Below the pieces are notes generated by a model, which did not search any database, was not told the origin of the DNA, and saw only the letters and a program-made list of their open reading frames with translations. Below are positions 17,662-25,342 of a DNA stretch of 64,000 bases, in pieces. The stretch is from Pararhodobacter zhoushanensis (lineage in GTDB: Bacteria > Pseudomonadota > Alphaproteobacteria > Rhodobacterales > Rhodobacteraceae). The translations under genes were made by a program, and so were the position numbers. The first letter of the stretch is position 1. Every line of letters begins with the position of its first letter. The stretch covers positions 3,847,501 to 3,911,500 of the forward strand of contig NZ_JAPDFL010000001.1 of NCBI RefSeq assembly GCF_025949695.1. Reading direction: 5' to 3'.

Positions 17662-17869
17662 GTCCTGCCTCTTTTCCCTGTCCCGGACCGTCCGGGTAGC
17701 GCGCCAGCAGCGCGTCCAGCCGGGCGCGGGTGAACCCGCTGCCCGCCGTCTCGTCGCGGCCCAGCATGATCATCAGTTCCGCCGGGGTCAGCGCCCAGAA
17801 CTCGCCCGGACGCAGCCCCAGCCCGTGCATCCCGGCGCGCATCAGCCCCGGCCAGTCGAGAGCGCTCAC
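17540..17869 (-). CDS. GTA gp10.1, short tail-assembly protein (TIGR02216-like), possibly frameshifted at its end
   Basis: The first ~60 residues ('LDWPGLMRAGMHGLGLRPGEFWALTPAELMIMLG') match the short GTA tail-assembly-chaperone-like family that follows gp10. The start is GTG overlapping the gp10 stop (GTGA). Members are usually about 60-75 aa and end next to gp11. Here the frame runs on to 109 aa, overlapping gp11 by 122 bp with low-complexity Gly/Arg text that reads like an out-of-frame shadow. A single added base would end it at a TGA at 17640, 22 bp inside gp11 (76 aa). Natural overlap or indel cannot be separated from one sequence. Confidence 0.75.
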   Translation of the reverse strand: MSALDWPGLMRAGMHGLGLRPGEFWALTPAELMIMLGRDETAGSGFTRARLDALLARYPDGPGQGKEAGHGNTGRVERATGRTGSADGVDGGSGGVARFVSGRHGAQPG

Positions 17870-18189
17870 GCCGCCGCCCCCGGCGCACTGAAGGCGCGCG
17901 CCAGAAGCTGTCCGGCGACGCGCGACGCTTCGACCGGGCCACCCTCGATCTCGGCACTCAGCAGGGCCGAGGCCGCCACAGGCGTGCCCCCGCCATGCAA
18001 TCCAGCCAGGATCAGCGCCATCACGTCGCGCGCCGAAAACCGACCCGTTTCAAAGCGTTCGACCAAAGCCACCAGACTGTCCGCGCCCAGCGCCTGCTCA
18101 AGCTCGACCAGCGCGCCCAGCGTCAGCTTCAGCCGGTGGCGCTGACCATCCAGAACCAGCGCCACCTCGCCCGCCAGCGGATTGGCCAT
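17866..18189 (-). CDS. GTA gp10, tail assembly chaperone-like (GTA_TIM / DUF3356 family)
   Basis: 107-aa protein with the family start 'MANPLAGEVALVLDGQRHRLKLTLGALVELEQALG', followed by 'ALVERFETGRFSARDVMALI' and a helical C-terminus. It corresponds to RcGTA orfg10, thought to act in tail assembly with the next small gene. Its ATG overlaps the gp9 stop as TGATG, and its stop overlaps the GTG of gp10.1. Typical length. Confidence 0.9.
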   Translation of the reverse strand: MANPLAGEVALVLDGQRHRLKLTLGALVELEQALGADSLVALVERFETGRFSARDVMALILAGLHGGGTPVAASALLSAEIEGGPVEASRVAGQLLARAFSAPGAAA

Positions 18190-18686
18190 CAGACCGGCTC
18201 ACCGCTGCCTTCGTCCGGCTCGGGCTGGTCGCCGCCGTCGCCCGCGTAATCTTCGGGCTCCAGCGCCAGCTCGGTCGCCGACACGAACGACAGCGCGCCC
18301 GCCGAGGCCATCGACAGCTCATACGTCGCCTCGCCGTTGTAGCTGCCGGCGTAGTCCAGACTGGTGATCTGGAACGGCCCTTCGACCGTGCCGAAATCGG
18401 GGATCACCACCTGAAACGCCGGGATCTCGCCGTTGAAGAACACCGCCCGCGCCCGCTCATCCGTGCCCTCATCCCGGAACACGCCCGAGCCCGAGATCGA
18501 CGCCGCCTTGACCCCGGCACCGGCCAGCAGCTCGCGCCAGCCGCCTTCGCTGTCCAGACTGGTCACATCGACCGTCTCGGCGTTGAAGCTGATGCGCGTG
18601 GCGCGCAGCCCCGCGATGGTTTCGAACTGACCGGCCCCGGTCACGTCCAGTTTGATCAACAGATCCTTGCCGCTTTGCACAGCCAT
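18189..18686 (-). CDS. GTA gp9, major tail protein (TP901-1 type)
   Basis: 165-aa tail-tube subunit. 'MAVQSGKDLLIKLDV', 'FETIAGLRATRISFNAETVDVTS' and 'GVKAASISGSGVFRDE' are the family signatures. The C-terminus carries about 28 acidic Gly/Pro residues beyond the usual ~137-aa length ('EPEDYAGDGGDQPEPDEGSG'). I chose the ATG at 18686, 8 bp after an AAGGAG, over a GTG three codons upstream that would overlap the ribosome site. Coupled to gp10 by a TGATG overlap. Confidence 0.92.
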   Translation of the reverse strand: MAVQSGKDLLIKLDVTGAGQFETIAGLRATRISFNAETVDVTSLDSEGGWRELLAGAGVKAASISGSGVFRDEGTDERARAVFFNGEIPAFQVVIPDFGTVEGPFQITSLDYAGSYNGEATYELSMASAGALSFVSATELALEPEDYAGDGGDQPEPDEGSGEPV

Positions 18687-18711
18687 GCCCGCCACTCCTT
18701 ATGTCTGAAAC

Positions 18712-19119
18712 TCAACCCTCGACCCGCACGCGAAAGCGCAGATCAATCCGCCGCAATGCGGCCCCTTCGGCCCGGCGCGCCTGCGCCTGATGGAACCAGA
18801 TCGCCACCACCCGACCGCTGCTCAGGCTCGGCTGGCTGCCCGGCAGGATCTCACCGATCCGCGCCGCCGCTGTCTTCGAGGTCAGAAACCCCGCCGCGTC
18901 GCTGACCACCTGCACCAAGACCCGGTGCTCGGCCCCCGGTCCGGTCACGTCCGACCGGTCGATGACGTCCTCTTCGCCCAGCACCACATAGGTGCCCTGC
19001 GGCGTGGCCGGGGGCGGCGCATCGAAGATGCCGCCGGGCACCAGACCGGCCAGCGTCGCATCGCCGCTGAGCAAGTCGTAGAGCGCGACCTGAACCGCCG
19101 CCGCGTTTTGATAACTCAT
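18712..19119 (-). CDS. GTA gp8, DUF3168 tail terminator protein
   Basis: 135-aa protein of the DUF3168 family. 'VQVALYDLLSGDATLAGLV' then 'GIFDAPPPATPQGTYVVLGEEDVIDRS' and 'HRVLVQVVSDAAGF' are characteristic. In RcGTA this protein closes the head-proximal end of the tail tube. It overlaps the gp7 stop by 4 bp and precedes gp9 by 25 bp. Full length. Confidence 0.92.
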   Translation of the reverse strand: MSYQNAAAVQVALYDLLSGDATLAGLVPGGIFDAPPPATPQGTYVVLGEEDVIDRSDVTGPGAEHRVLVQVVSDAAGFLTSKTAAARIGEILPGSQPSLSSGRVVAIWFHQAQARRAEGAALRRIDLRFRVRVEG

Positions 19120-19451
19120 GCCGGAACCTCCTCACGCGCGTGGCACACCAGATAGGCCCCGCTCGGATCGGCCTCGCTGACCGCCAGAATGGTGAAAATC
19201 CGCCCGCCTTCACGTAGGCGCTGATCCGGGCGCGGGCGCTGCGGGCTGCCCTGCGACGCGGCACGCAGATAGACGCGAAACAGCATCCGCCCCTCGGGGG
19301 CGATCAGCCCGCGCCGCTCAGACCCCGACCCCGCGCGCAGCTCTGCCCAGAGCGTTCCGAGCGCCACCCAGCTGGTGGAGAAACCGCCCGCGCCGTCTGG
19401 CACCGTGCTCGGCTCCTCCAGCACCATCGGGCGCGTCAATGTATACCCCAT
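19116..19451 (-). CDS. GTA gp7, head-tail adaptor (stopper)
   Basis: 111-aa head-completion protein. Features: 'EPSTVPDGAGGFSTSWVALGTLWAELRAG' and the C-terminal 'LREGGRIFTILAVSEADPSGAYLVC', as in the phage head-tail adaptor family. Its ATG (19451-19449) sits inside a TGATG that would be the gp6 stop if one G were added to the G6 run just upstream. That strongly suggests normal coupling with gp6. Full length for the family. Confidence 0.92.
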   Translation of the reverse strand: MGYTLTRPMVLEEPSTVPDGAGGFSTSWVALGTLWAELRAGSGSERRGLIAPEGRMLFRVYLRAASQGSPQRPRPDQRLREGGRIFTILAVSEADPSGAYLVCHAREEVPA

Positions 19452-20037
19452 CAGCGATGCCCCCCGCCGTCACCCGCACGGGTATCCAGCGCGCCACCAG
19501 AGCCGCCACCGGACCCGAGCCCAGCTCTCCCCCCGTGCGCCCCTCATAAAACTGCGCCGCCAGCAGCATCACCGCCTGTTGCAAGTCGTCCGGCACCGCG
19601 TCCCAGCTCGCGCCGAACCCGGCGGTGAAATCGACCTCGACCCGGCCGTTCGTCGGCACGCCCGGCAGCACCGCACCGGTCGCCAGCAGTTGCGGACGGT
19701 GACGGTCGACCACCAGACGCCAGCGCGCCGGATCGACCACCGCAGGCACACCGTCGCCGTCAATCATCGTGACCGAGGCCACCGCCGTCACCGGCGCCAC
19801 GGGCAAGGCCTGCGCATCCGCCCAGCGCCAGCAGGGCAGGACCAACCTGAAATCGCGGCTCATCAAAGCCTTGCCGGTCCGCGTCTCGATCGCTGCGATC
19901 GCCGCGCGCAGGTATTGCACCAGCAGCGGGTCGCCCGTTGCCTCGTCGGCAAAGCCCGCGCCCAACCGCAGATGCGCGCGAAAGGCGGAAACCGGCAGGT
20001 CGCCGTCGTCCACAACACTGGTCTCACACAGATCCAT
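19318..20037 (-). CDS. GTA gp6, head-tail connector, apparently frameshifted at the C-terminus
   Basis: The first ~190 residues match the phage gp6-like head-tail connector: 'FRAHLRLGAGFADEATGDPLLVQYLRAAIAAIE', 'RDFRLVLPCWRWADAQALPVAPV', and 'DLQQAVMLLAAQFYEGR'. As written the frame continues to 239 aa and overlaps gp7 by 134 bp, reading Gly/Arg-rich text. Adding one base to the C6 run at 19460-19465 would end the protein as '...VTAGGHR' at a TGA overlapping the gp7 ATG (stop at 19451), about 195 aa, the usual size. I chose the ATG at 20037 as start. Confidence 0.85.
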   Translation of the reverse strand: MDLCETSVVDDGDLPVSAFRAHLRLGAGFADEATGDPLLVQYLRAAIAAIETRTGKALMSRDFRLVLPCWRWADAQALPVAPVTAVASVTMIDGDGVPAVVDPARWRLVVDRHRPQLLATGAVLPGVPTNGRVEVDFTAGFGASWDAVPDDLQQAVMLLAAQFYEGRTGGELGSGPVAALVARWIPVRVTAGGIADGVYIDAPDGAGGAEHGARRRGRFLHQLGGARNALGRAARGVGV

Positions 20038-20223
20038 GCTCGCCTCCTTGACCCGTTCAAAGCCCCGTTCACGGCGCTGACCGGCGCAGACACGCTCCCG
20101 CACCGCTCGCACGGGGAGAGCAGCCGGACAGTGCGGGACGATGGGTCCGACCGGACCTTCCCGCGCGCGCCTGCGCCGCCATCGGACCGGCCCCACGCGG
20201 ACCGGCCCAATCTCACTCCACGC

Positions 20224-21435
20224 TTACGACGCGGCGAATTTCAGCAGCTTGATCGCGCTGAAATCGGTCACATCGCCGCCCACGCGCTTGGTCGCGTAGA
20301 ACAGCACATGCGGCTTGGCGCTGAACGGATCGCGCAACACGCGCAGATCGGGGCGTTCGGCGATGGTATAGCCCGCGCGGAAGTCGCCAAAGGCGACGGC
20401 ATGGGCGTTGGCGGCGATGTCGGGCATGTCCTCGGCGATCAGCACCGGATAGCCCATCAGGCGCGCAGGCTCACCGGCAGCCAGACCGTCCGACCACAGG
20501 AAGCGGCCATCGGCATCCTTCATCTTGCGCACAGCGCCGGCGGTCTTCGAGTTCATCACAAAGGCCGCATTGGCGCGGTAGCCCGCCTCCAGCGCGTAGA
20601 CCAGATCGACGATCGCATCGGCCGGGTTGGTGGCGTCGAAATCGCCCGCAGCACCGGTGGCGACATAGCCCAACTCGCCCCAGACCTCGGTGCCATTGGC
20701 CACGATGTCATGGTCCAGGAACCCGCGCGGCTGATCGGTGCCCGAGCCCGAGATGAAAGCCGCTGCCTCGGCACGCGCGAACTTCATCGCGATGCGCTCG
20801 GCCAGCCAGCCCTCGACGTCGAACGCGCTGTCTTCCAGCAGCCGCTGCGAGGCCTTGGGCATCGCCGACAGCTCATGCAGCTTGATCGAAATCCGGTCGA
20901 TGGCCGCGCTGCCCGTCTCGGTGACCGACGACGATTCCGTCTCCCAGCCCGAGCCGACATCGCCATGATCGACCAGCACGTCGAACGAACCGGCCTCGAC
21001 CTGCACAACGCTGGCAATCGCCCGGATCGACGCCGAAGCATCCAGAACCGCATGAATACGGTCCGAGGTCTGAGGATCGACCAGATAGCCGCCCTCAGAG
21101 TTCACGGCGGTGTTCAGCCCCTTGCCCTCAAGCACAAGGCCACGCAGGCCGTCGTCGTCGCCCTGACGCAGATAGGCGTCGAACGCCTTCAGATGCAGGC
21201 CTTCGCCGCTGTCAGCCTGTGCCAGCACGGGGCGGGCGGTTTTGGTGGTGAATTTACGATCCATCATGGTCAGTCGCTCGTCCTGTTCTTTCAGAGTGCC
21301 CATCATATCTGCACGGAAGGTCTTGATTTCGGTTACGAAACCCTCCAGCGCCCTAGTCAGTTGCGTCGCCTCGCCATCGGGCTGCCGCGTCGCGCTTTTC
21401 TCCTGGCTCACAGGGCCGGGAAACTCGCTGCTCAT
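20224..21435 (-). CDS. GTA gp5, HK97-family major capsid protein
   Basis: 403-aa capsid subunit. It starts with a charged helical scaffold-like region of roughly 100 residues ('LEGFVTEIKTFRADMMGTLKEQDERL'), which is normally removed by the gp4 protease. The HK97 fold follows: 'GEGLHLKAFDAYLRQGDDDG', 'EGGYLVDPQTSDRIHA', 'SQRLLEDSAFDVEGWLAE', 'ARLMGYPVLIAEDMPDI'. I chose the ATG at 21435, nine bases after AAAGG; the ATG at 21444 has no room for a ribosome site. Lies between the protease gene and gp6. Confidence 0.95.
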   Translation of the reverse strand: MSSEFPGPVSQEKSATRQPDGEATQLTRALEGFVTEIKTFRADMMGTLKEQDERLTMMDRKFTTKTARPVLAQADSGEGLHLKAFDAYLRQGDDDGLRGLVLEGKGLNTAVNSEGGYLVDPQTSDRIHAVLDASASIRAIASVVQVEAGSFDVLVDHGDVGSGWETESSSVTETGSAAIDRISIKLHELSAMPKASQRLLEDSAFDVEGWLAERIAMKFARAEAAAFISGSGTDQPRGFLDHDIVANGTEVWGELGYVATGAAGDFDATNPADAIVDLVYALEAGYRANAAFVMNSKTAGAVRKMKDADGRFLWSDGLAAGEPARLMGYPVLIAEDMPDIAANAHAVAFGDFRAGYTIAERPDLRVLRDPFSAKPHVLFYATKRVGGDVTDFSAIKLLKFAAS

Positions 21436-21540
21436 CGCATCCATCCTTTCATGGTTGCCACTGCGCGGGTTCCCTCGGGCAACCCGCCCCCACCGCGCTC
21501 CCCACTGGGGGCGCGTGTCTCGCCTAAAATCGGAAACGCC

Positions 21541-22077
21541 TCAGCCCCTGAGCGCGTCGCGCGCTGCCTCAAGCGCCCGTGCCAGTTCACTCATGAAACC
21601 GGCGTCGGACTTGGCCGAAACCCGCGCGTCGGGCAGCATCGGAAAGGTCACCAGCGACACTTCCCACAGCTCCAGCTCGATCAACTTGCGCCCACCGTCG
21701 GGCAGCTTTTCCGCCCGGATCGTGCGGTAGCCGATGCTCAGCCCGTCGACCGCGCCCGCCGCCATCAGCGCCGCTGCCTCGCGGCCCTTCTCGACCTCGC
21801 TCAGAAGGCGACCCTTGACGCGCAGCCCGTGCGCATCTTCGACCACTTCATCCCAGACGCCGATCGGCTGGCCCTGATCGTGCTGCCACAGCATCCGCAC
21901 CCGGCCCGAGGCCGCCTTGATCCGCGCCAGCGACGCGGCATAGGCGCCGGGCTGGACCACATCGCCCCCCCGGTCGCGCACCCCAAAGACCGAGGCATAA
22001 CCCGCAATCACCGACCCTTCGGCCAGCACCAACCCGGCACTGCCCGGCTGGTGGAATTTCGTCTCAAGACCCTGCAT
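21541..22077 (-). CDS. GTA gp4, HK97-family prohead protease
   Basis: 178-aa maturation protease of the U35 type. It carries 'VIAGYASVFGVRDRGGDVVQPGAY', the catalytic His in 'VRMLWQHDQGQPIGVWDE', and the Ser region 'VDGLSIGYRTI', then 'LELWEVSLVTFPMLPDARV', a hallmark of the family. It removes the N-terminal part of gp5 during head assembly. Located between the small gp3.5 gene and the capsid gene. Confidence 0.94.
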   Translation of the reverse strand: MQGLETKFHQPGSAGLVLAEGSVIAGYASVFGVRDRGGDVVQPGAYAASLARIKAASGRVRMLWQHDQGQPIGVWDEVVEDAHGLRVKGRLLSEVEKGREAAALMAAGAVDGLSIGYRTIRAEKLPDGGRKLIELELWEVSLVTFPMLPDARVSAKSDAGFMSELARALEAARDALRG

Positions 22078-22086
22078 CCTGCCTCC

Positions 22087-22332
22087 TCACATCTGCGTCG
22101 CCACAAAGGCCACCGCGCCGTGCACCAACACCCCCGAGGCCACACCGTACACCGCCAGCCACAGCCGCTTTTCCAGCCGCCGCAACTCGTCCTCGATCCG
22201 GGTCAACCGGTACTCCAGCCCCGCGCGGCGCTCGTCCTCGACGCGCTCCTGCGCATCGATCCGCGCCTGTGCCAGATCGAAACTGTCGTACAGAAACCGC
22301 GATCCACCGACCGCCTTGCGCTGTGCGTTCAT
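22087..22332 (-). CDS. Small GTA head-formation protein (rcc01685-like, 'gp3.5')
   Basis: 81-aa protein: a charged amphipathic helix with coiled-coil character ('RVEDERRAGLEYRLTRIEDELRRLEKRL') followed by one membrane-like helix ('VYGVASGVLVHGAVAFVA'). It matches in size, position and topology the small gene between portal and protease in Rhodobacteraceae GTAs. The ATG at 22332 overlaps the gp3 stop (ATGA). Function in head assembly is known only by association. Confidence 0.8.
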   Translation of the reverse strand: MNAQRKAVGGSRFLYDSFDLAQARIDAQERVEDERRAGLEYRLTRIEDELRRLEKRLWLAVYGVASGVLVHGAVAFVATQM

Positions 22333-23525
22333 GCGCCGTCTGCCACGGGGGGCAGCCCCAGCATCGCGCGCTTCTCGGCATCGCTCAGAAACCCTGCGCC
22401 CAGCACCCGCTGCCACTGTTGATCCCGCTCGACCGACAGCGCCGGCACCTGATCCAGATCGGGTTTCAGCGCCAGATCGACCCCGGCAAAGCCCGACAGC
22501 CAATGCGACAGCGACTCGGCAACCTTGCCCGCCAGCGGCAGCACCGTCAGGCGAAAGAACGCCCGGTTCGCCTCGGCGTAATTGGCATAGGTCGCGTCGC
22601 CGGGGATACCCAGCAGCATGGGCGGCACGCCAAACGCCAAGGCGATCTCGCGCGCGGCGGCTTCCTTGGTCTTGTGGAATTCCATGTCCGACGGGCTGAA
22701 CCCCATCGGCTTCCAGTCCAGCCCGCCCTCCAGCAGCATCGGTCGCCCTGCGTTACGCGCGCCCTGATGGTGGGTCTCCATCTCGCTTTGTAACCGTTCG
22801 AACTGCTCGTTCGACATCGTGCCCGCGCCATCGTCCCCCTTGAAGACAATCGCGCCCGAGGGCCGCGCGGCATTGTCCAACAGCGCCTTGGACCAGCGAC
22901 TTGCGCTATTATGGACATCCAGCGCCGAAGCTGCGGCCTCGATCGGCGACAACCCGTAATGATCATCCAGTGGATGATAGGCCCGGACATGACAGATCGG
23001 TGCCGCGCCCTCGGCCATGTAGAAGCGATGCTTGCGACCGCTCACCGCGTAATCATACGCCGCCGGCCAGCCATCCGCGCCCGGCACCACGCTCATCCGG
23101 TCCGAGCGCAGCACGTGCAACTCACCCGGCACGCCGCCCTCCGCCGCAGCCACCGCCTCGACATAGGCGTTGCCCGACAACAGCAGCTGCGCATAGAGCG
23201 CCTCAAGGAACTCGGCGCGCCCCTGCGCCGGGTTCGGGCGGCGCAGCAGCGCCAGCAGCGGATGTTGTTCATAGCGACGCTCGCAGTCTTGCAGCACCAG
23301 CGGCAGCGCCGCCGCCGCCTCGGAAATCAGCCGCACCACACGAAACCCCACCGGGTTGCCTTGAAACCCCGCGCGGGTCAGCGATACCGTATCGCGCGCC
23401 GTCCAGCGCGGCTGATTTGTGCCCTGCATCGCCGCCATGCGGCCCACACCACCAGCCGTCAGCGGGCCAACGGCCGAGGCCTTGGCCTCGGGTGCTCCCG
23501 ACGGCTTGCGAAAAAGATCGAACAT
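22329..23525 (-). CDS. GTA gp3, HK97-family portal protein
   Basis: 398-aa portal subunit forming the DNA entry/exit ring of the head. Signatures: 'GFRVVRLISEAAAALPL', 'PAQGRAEFLEALYAQLLLSGNAYVE', 'YHPLDDHYGLSPIEAAASAL', and 'AREIALAFGVPPMLLGIPGD.TYANYAEANRAFF'. GGGAGG lies 5 bp before the ATG. In RcGTA it is preceded by the terminase (gp2) and gp1; neither is found here, so gp3 is the first readable gene of the cluster. Confidence 0.95.
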   Translation of the reverse strand: MFDLFRKPSGAPEAKASAVGPLTAGGVGRMAAMQGTNQPRWTARDTVSLTRAGFQGNPVGFRVVRLISEAAAALPLVLQDCERRYEQHPLLALLRRPNPAQGRAEFLEALYAQLLLSGNAYVEAVAAAEGGVPGELHVLRSDRMSVVPGADGWPAAYDYAVSGRKHRFYMAEGAAPICHVRAYHPLDDHYGLSPIEAAASALDVHNSASRWSKALLDNAARPSGAIVFKGDDGAGTMSNEQFERLQSEMETHHQGARNAGRPMLLEGGLDWKPMGFSPSDMEFHKTKEAAAREIALAFGVPPMLLGIPGDATYANYAEANRAFFRLTVLPLAGKVAESLSHWLSGFAGVDLALKPDLDQVPALSVERDQQWQRVLGAGFLSDAEKRAMLGLPPVADGA

Positions 23526-23689
23526 GCACCTGCCTCCCTGTCACGCTGCCCCGGAAACGGCCCGGTGCCTCGGCTTGCTGAGGGGTTATCGACCCTATTC
23601 CTTGAAGAAGCGCAGAGCCTGCGCACTGTGCCCGCCGGTCACGCAACACCCGGTCTGCCATGCATTCCATGATCACCCAGCGCCAATTA

Positions 23690-23699
23690 ATGTATACAT
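23690..23699. promoter_or_regulatory. Palindrome ATGTATACAT, candidate operator
   Basis: Perfect 10-bp palindrome in the AT-rich GTA/liv interval. A second TGTATACA core lies 204 bp to the right at 23895. GTATAC-centred palindromes are typical of GntR (FadR/VanR-type) operators, but no GntR gene is in the window. Confidence 0.35.
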
Positions 23700-23894
23700 C
23701 CGCTGGATTCGCGCAGCGCAGCATAACCGACACGCTTGATTTCTCACGAATATGCACCCGCAGCAGAGCATTTTTCTGCAAATGCGAGGCAAGCAGCCCG
23801 CTTTCCAAACCCTTGCGCTCACTGCATACCTACCCGCTAACCTAGCGAAAACTTTCGTAAAAAGGGGTTGAATTGCCGTTTGAAGGGTGCATTC

Positions 23895-23902
23895 TGTATA
23901 CA
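23895..23902. promoter_or_regulatory. TGTATACA, second candidate operator half of the pair
   Basis: Same 8-bp core as at 23691, placed about 170 bp upstream of the transporter SBP gene. It could overlap a -10 element (TATACA). The pair suggests looping or cooperative binding upstream of the liv operon; inferred only. Confidence 0.35.
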
Positions 23903-24070
23903 CGGGTGGATGACGGGAGCGTCCGCCACGCACCGCTGTCGAGAGGGATCGCAAGGCTCTGGTCGTTGTCCTGAGGAGGGGATGGCCCGAAGCCATGCGA
24001 TCACGGTTCTCTCGCTGTGGCGCGCAGAAATCCGGGCGGCCCAGCCGTCTCTAACGATAGGGGAGATTCC

Positions 24071-25279
24071 ATGTTTCGCAGAACTCTGATGACCACGGCT
24101 GCCGTGGCCGCGCTGGCGGTTGCCACGCTGTCAAGCGCCTCGGCGCAATCGGTGATCCGTATGGGGGCGGCCGCCCCCATGACCGGCCCGCTCGCCGGGG
24201 GCGCAACTGTCACCCACTGGCCAGCCGTTCGCCTGTGGGTGAGCGAAGTCAACGCGCGCGGCGGGTTGCAGTTGGCCGATGGCCCGGCCACCATCGAGTT
24301 GATCGAATATGACGACCAGACCAACCCCCAGCAGGCGATCATGGCCGCCCAGCGCCTTGCCACGCAGGATCAGGTCGACTTCATGGTCGCGCCCTATTCC
24401 ACCGGCATGAACCTTGCCGCAGCGCCTGTCTTCGCGCAACTCGGCTATCCGATGATCACCGGCACGGCTGTCACCGACCAACAACCGGAACTGGCAGAGC
24501 AATTCCCCAACATGTTCTTCGTGCTGGGCCGCACCTCGGTCATGGCTGAAGATACCGCCCATGTGCTCGTCGACCTGCGTGAGCGGGGCGAAATCGGCAA
24601 CCGCGTGGCGCTGGTCAACGTGGCGGATGCTTTCGGCATCGAAATGGCCGGCATCTCGCGCAGCGTGCTGGAATCCAACGGGTTCGAGATCGTCTACGAA
24701 TCCTCCTACCCGCTTGGCACGCAGGATCTGGCCCCGGTGATCGACGGCGCCAAAGCCTCGAACCCCGACGCCTTCATCGCGTGGTCCTACCCCGGTGATA
24801 CCTTCGCGCTGACCGATCAGGCCATCGTGCAGAACTTCGCACCGCACGTCTTCTTCACCGCCGTCGCCACCGCCTTCCCGGCCTATGCCGGGCGCTTTGG
24901 CCCTGCGGCTGAGGGCGTTCTGGGTATGGGTGGCGTCAATGCCGATGATCCCGCGTTCCAGGCCTTCGCCGCGGCCCACACCGAACTGAACGGTCAGGGC
25001 CCGGACTTCTGGGCCTCTGCCGCCACCTACGCCACGCTGGAAATCCTTGGTCAGGCGATCGAGGCTGTCGGTGCCCCTGACCGCGCCGCTGTCCTCACCT
25101 ACCTGCAGGACCGCTCGAACTCCTATGAGACCGTCCTCGGGCCGGTATCGTTCAACGAAAACAACGATAACGAGGCCTACTGGACCGTCGGCCAATGGCA
25201 AGACGGCGTGTTCCGCGGCGTCGCGGCGCGTGGCCGCGAGGGTGCTGTGCCGGTTCAAGTCTTCGACGGCTGGGAATAA
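24071..25279 (+). CDS. ABC transporter substrate-binding protein, branched-chain amino acid type
   Basis: 402-aa periplasmic binding protein (peripla_BP_6 / LivK-like). Signal peptide of about 26 residues ending 'LSSASAQS'. The mature start 'VIRMGAAAPMTGPLAG' is the family's hallmark, followed by 'LIEYDDQTNPQQAIMAAQRL' and 'VMAEDTAHVLVDL'. A GGGGAG ribosome site precedes the ATG at 24071. First gene of an operon with two permeases and two ATPases. The real substrate is unknown; family members take up amino acids, amides, urea or aromatic acids, and the downstream aldehyde dehydrogenase hints at an aromatic or aldehyde-yielding compound. Confidence 0.9.
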   Translation: MFRRTLMTTAAVAALAVATLSSASAQSVIRMGAAAPMTGPLAGGATVTHWPAVRLWVSEVNARGGLQLADGPATIELIEYDDQTNPQQAIMAAQRLATQDQVDFMVAPYSTGMNLAAAPVFAQLGYPMITGTAVTDQQPELAEQFPNMFFVLGRTSVMAEDTAHVLVDLRERGEIGNRVALVNVADAFGIEMAGISRSVLESNGFEIVYESSYPLGTQDLAPVIDGAKASNPDAFIAWSYPGDTFALTDQAIVQNFAPHVFFTAVATAFPAYAGRFGPAAEGVLGMGGVNADDPAFQAFAAAHTELNGQGPDFWASAATYATLEILGQAIEAVGAPDRAAVLTYLQDRSNSYETVLGPVSFNENNDNEAYWTVGQWQDGVFRGVAARGREGAVPVQVFDGWE

Positions 25280-25342
25280 CCCAACCGCGGCGGCGCATCC
25301 CTTGCGCCGCCGCCCCACTTTCCAGACGGCGGACGTACCCTG

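Larger units (their letters stand above)
23526..24070. other. 545-bp gene-free interval between the GTA cluster and the liv operon
   Basis: No protein with recognisable similarity is encoded on either strand; the open frames are short and Cys/Arg-rich in unnatural ways. The central part (about 23680-23910) is more AT-rich than its surroundings. It contains two copies of TGTATACA (23691-23698, 23895-23902) and a small CGAAA-ac-TTTCG repeat just left of the second. It must hold the promoters for both the leftward GTA genes and the rightward transporter operon. No terminase (gp1/gp2) remnant is visible. Confidence 0.6.

Noticed and set aside
19375..22422. A 1015-codon plus-strand frame opposite gp7 to gp3.5
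   Set aside because: It is the antisense of well-supported GTA genes and reads as Arg/Gln/His-rich text; such long antisense frames arise from high GC at codon position three.
10845..23525. A complete, inducible prophage
   Set aside because: The gene set and order are those of a GTA. There is no integrase, repressor, terminase, lysis module or att-like repeat at either end, so it is not a phage that could move on its own.
23560..23620. A tRNA-like T-arm (TTATCGA loop) near 23600
   Set aside because: The loop does not match TTCRA and no acceptor, D or anticodon arms could be folded around it.
23673..23996. A 107-codon minus-strand frame in the gap between gp3 and the liv operon
   Set aside because: Cys/Arg-rich without any pattern of conservation or ribosome site, and it does not match gp1 or gp2; treated as random.
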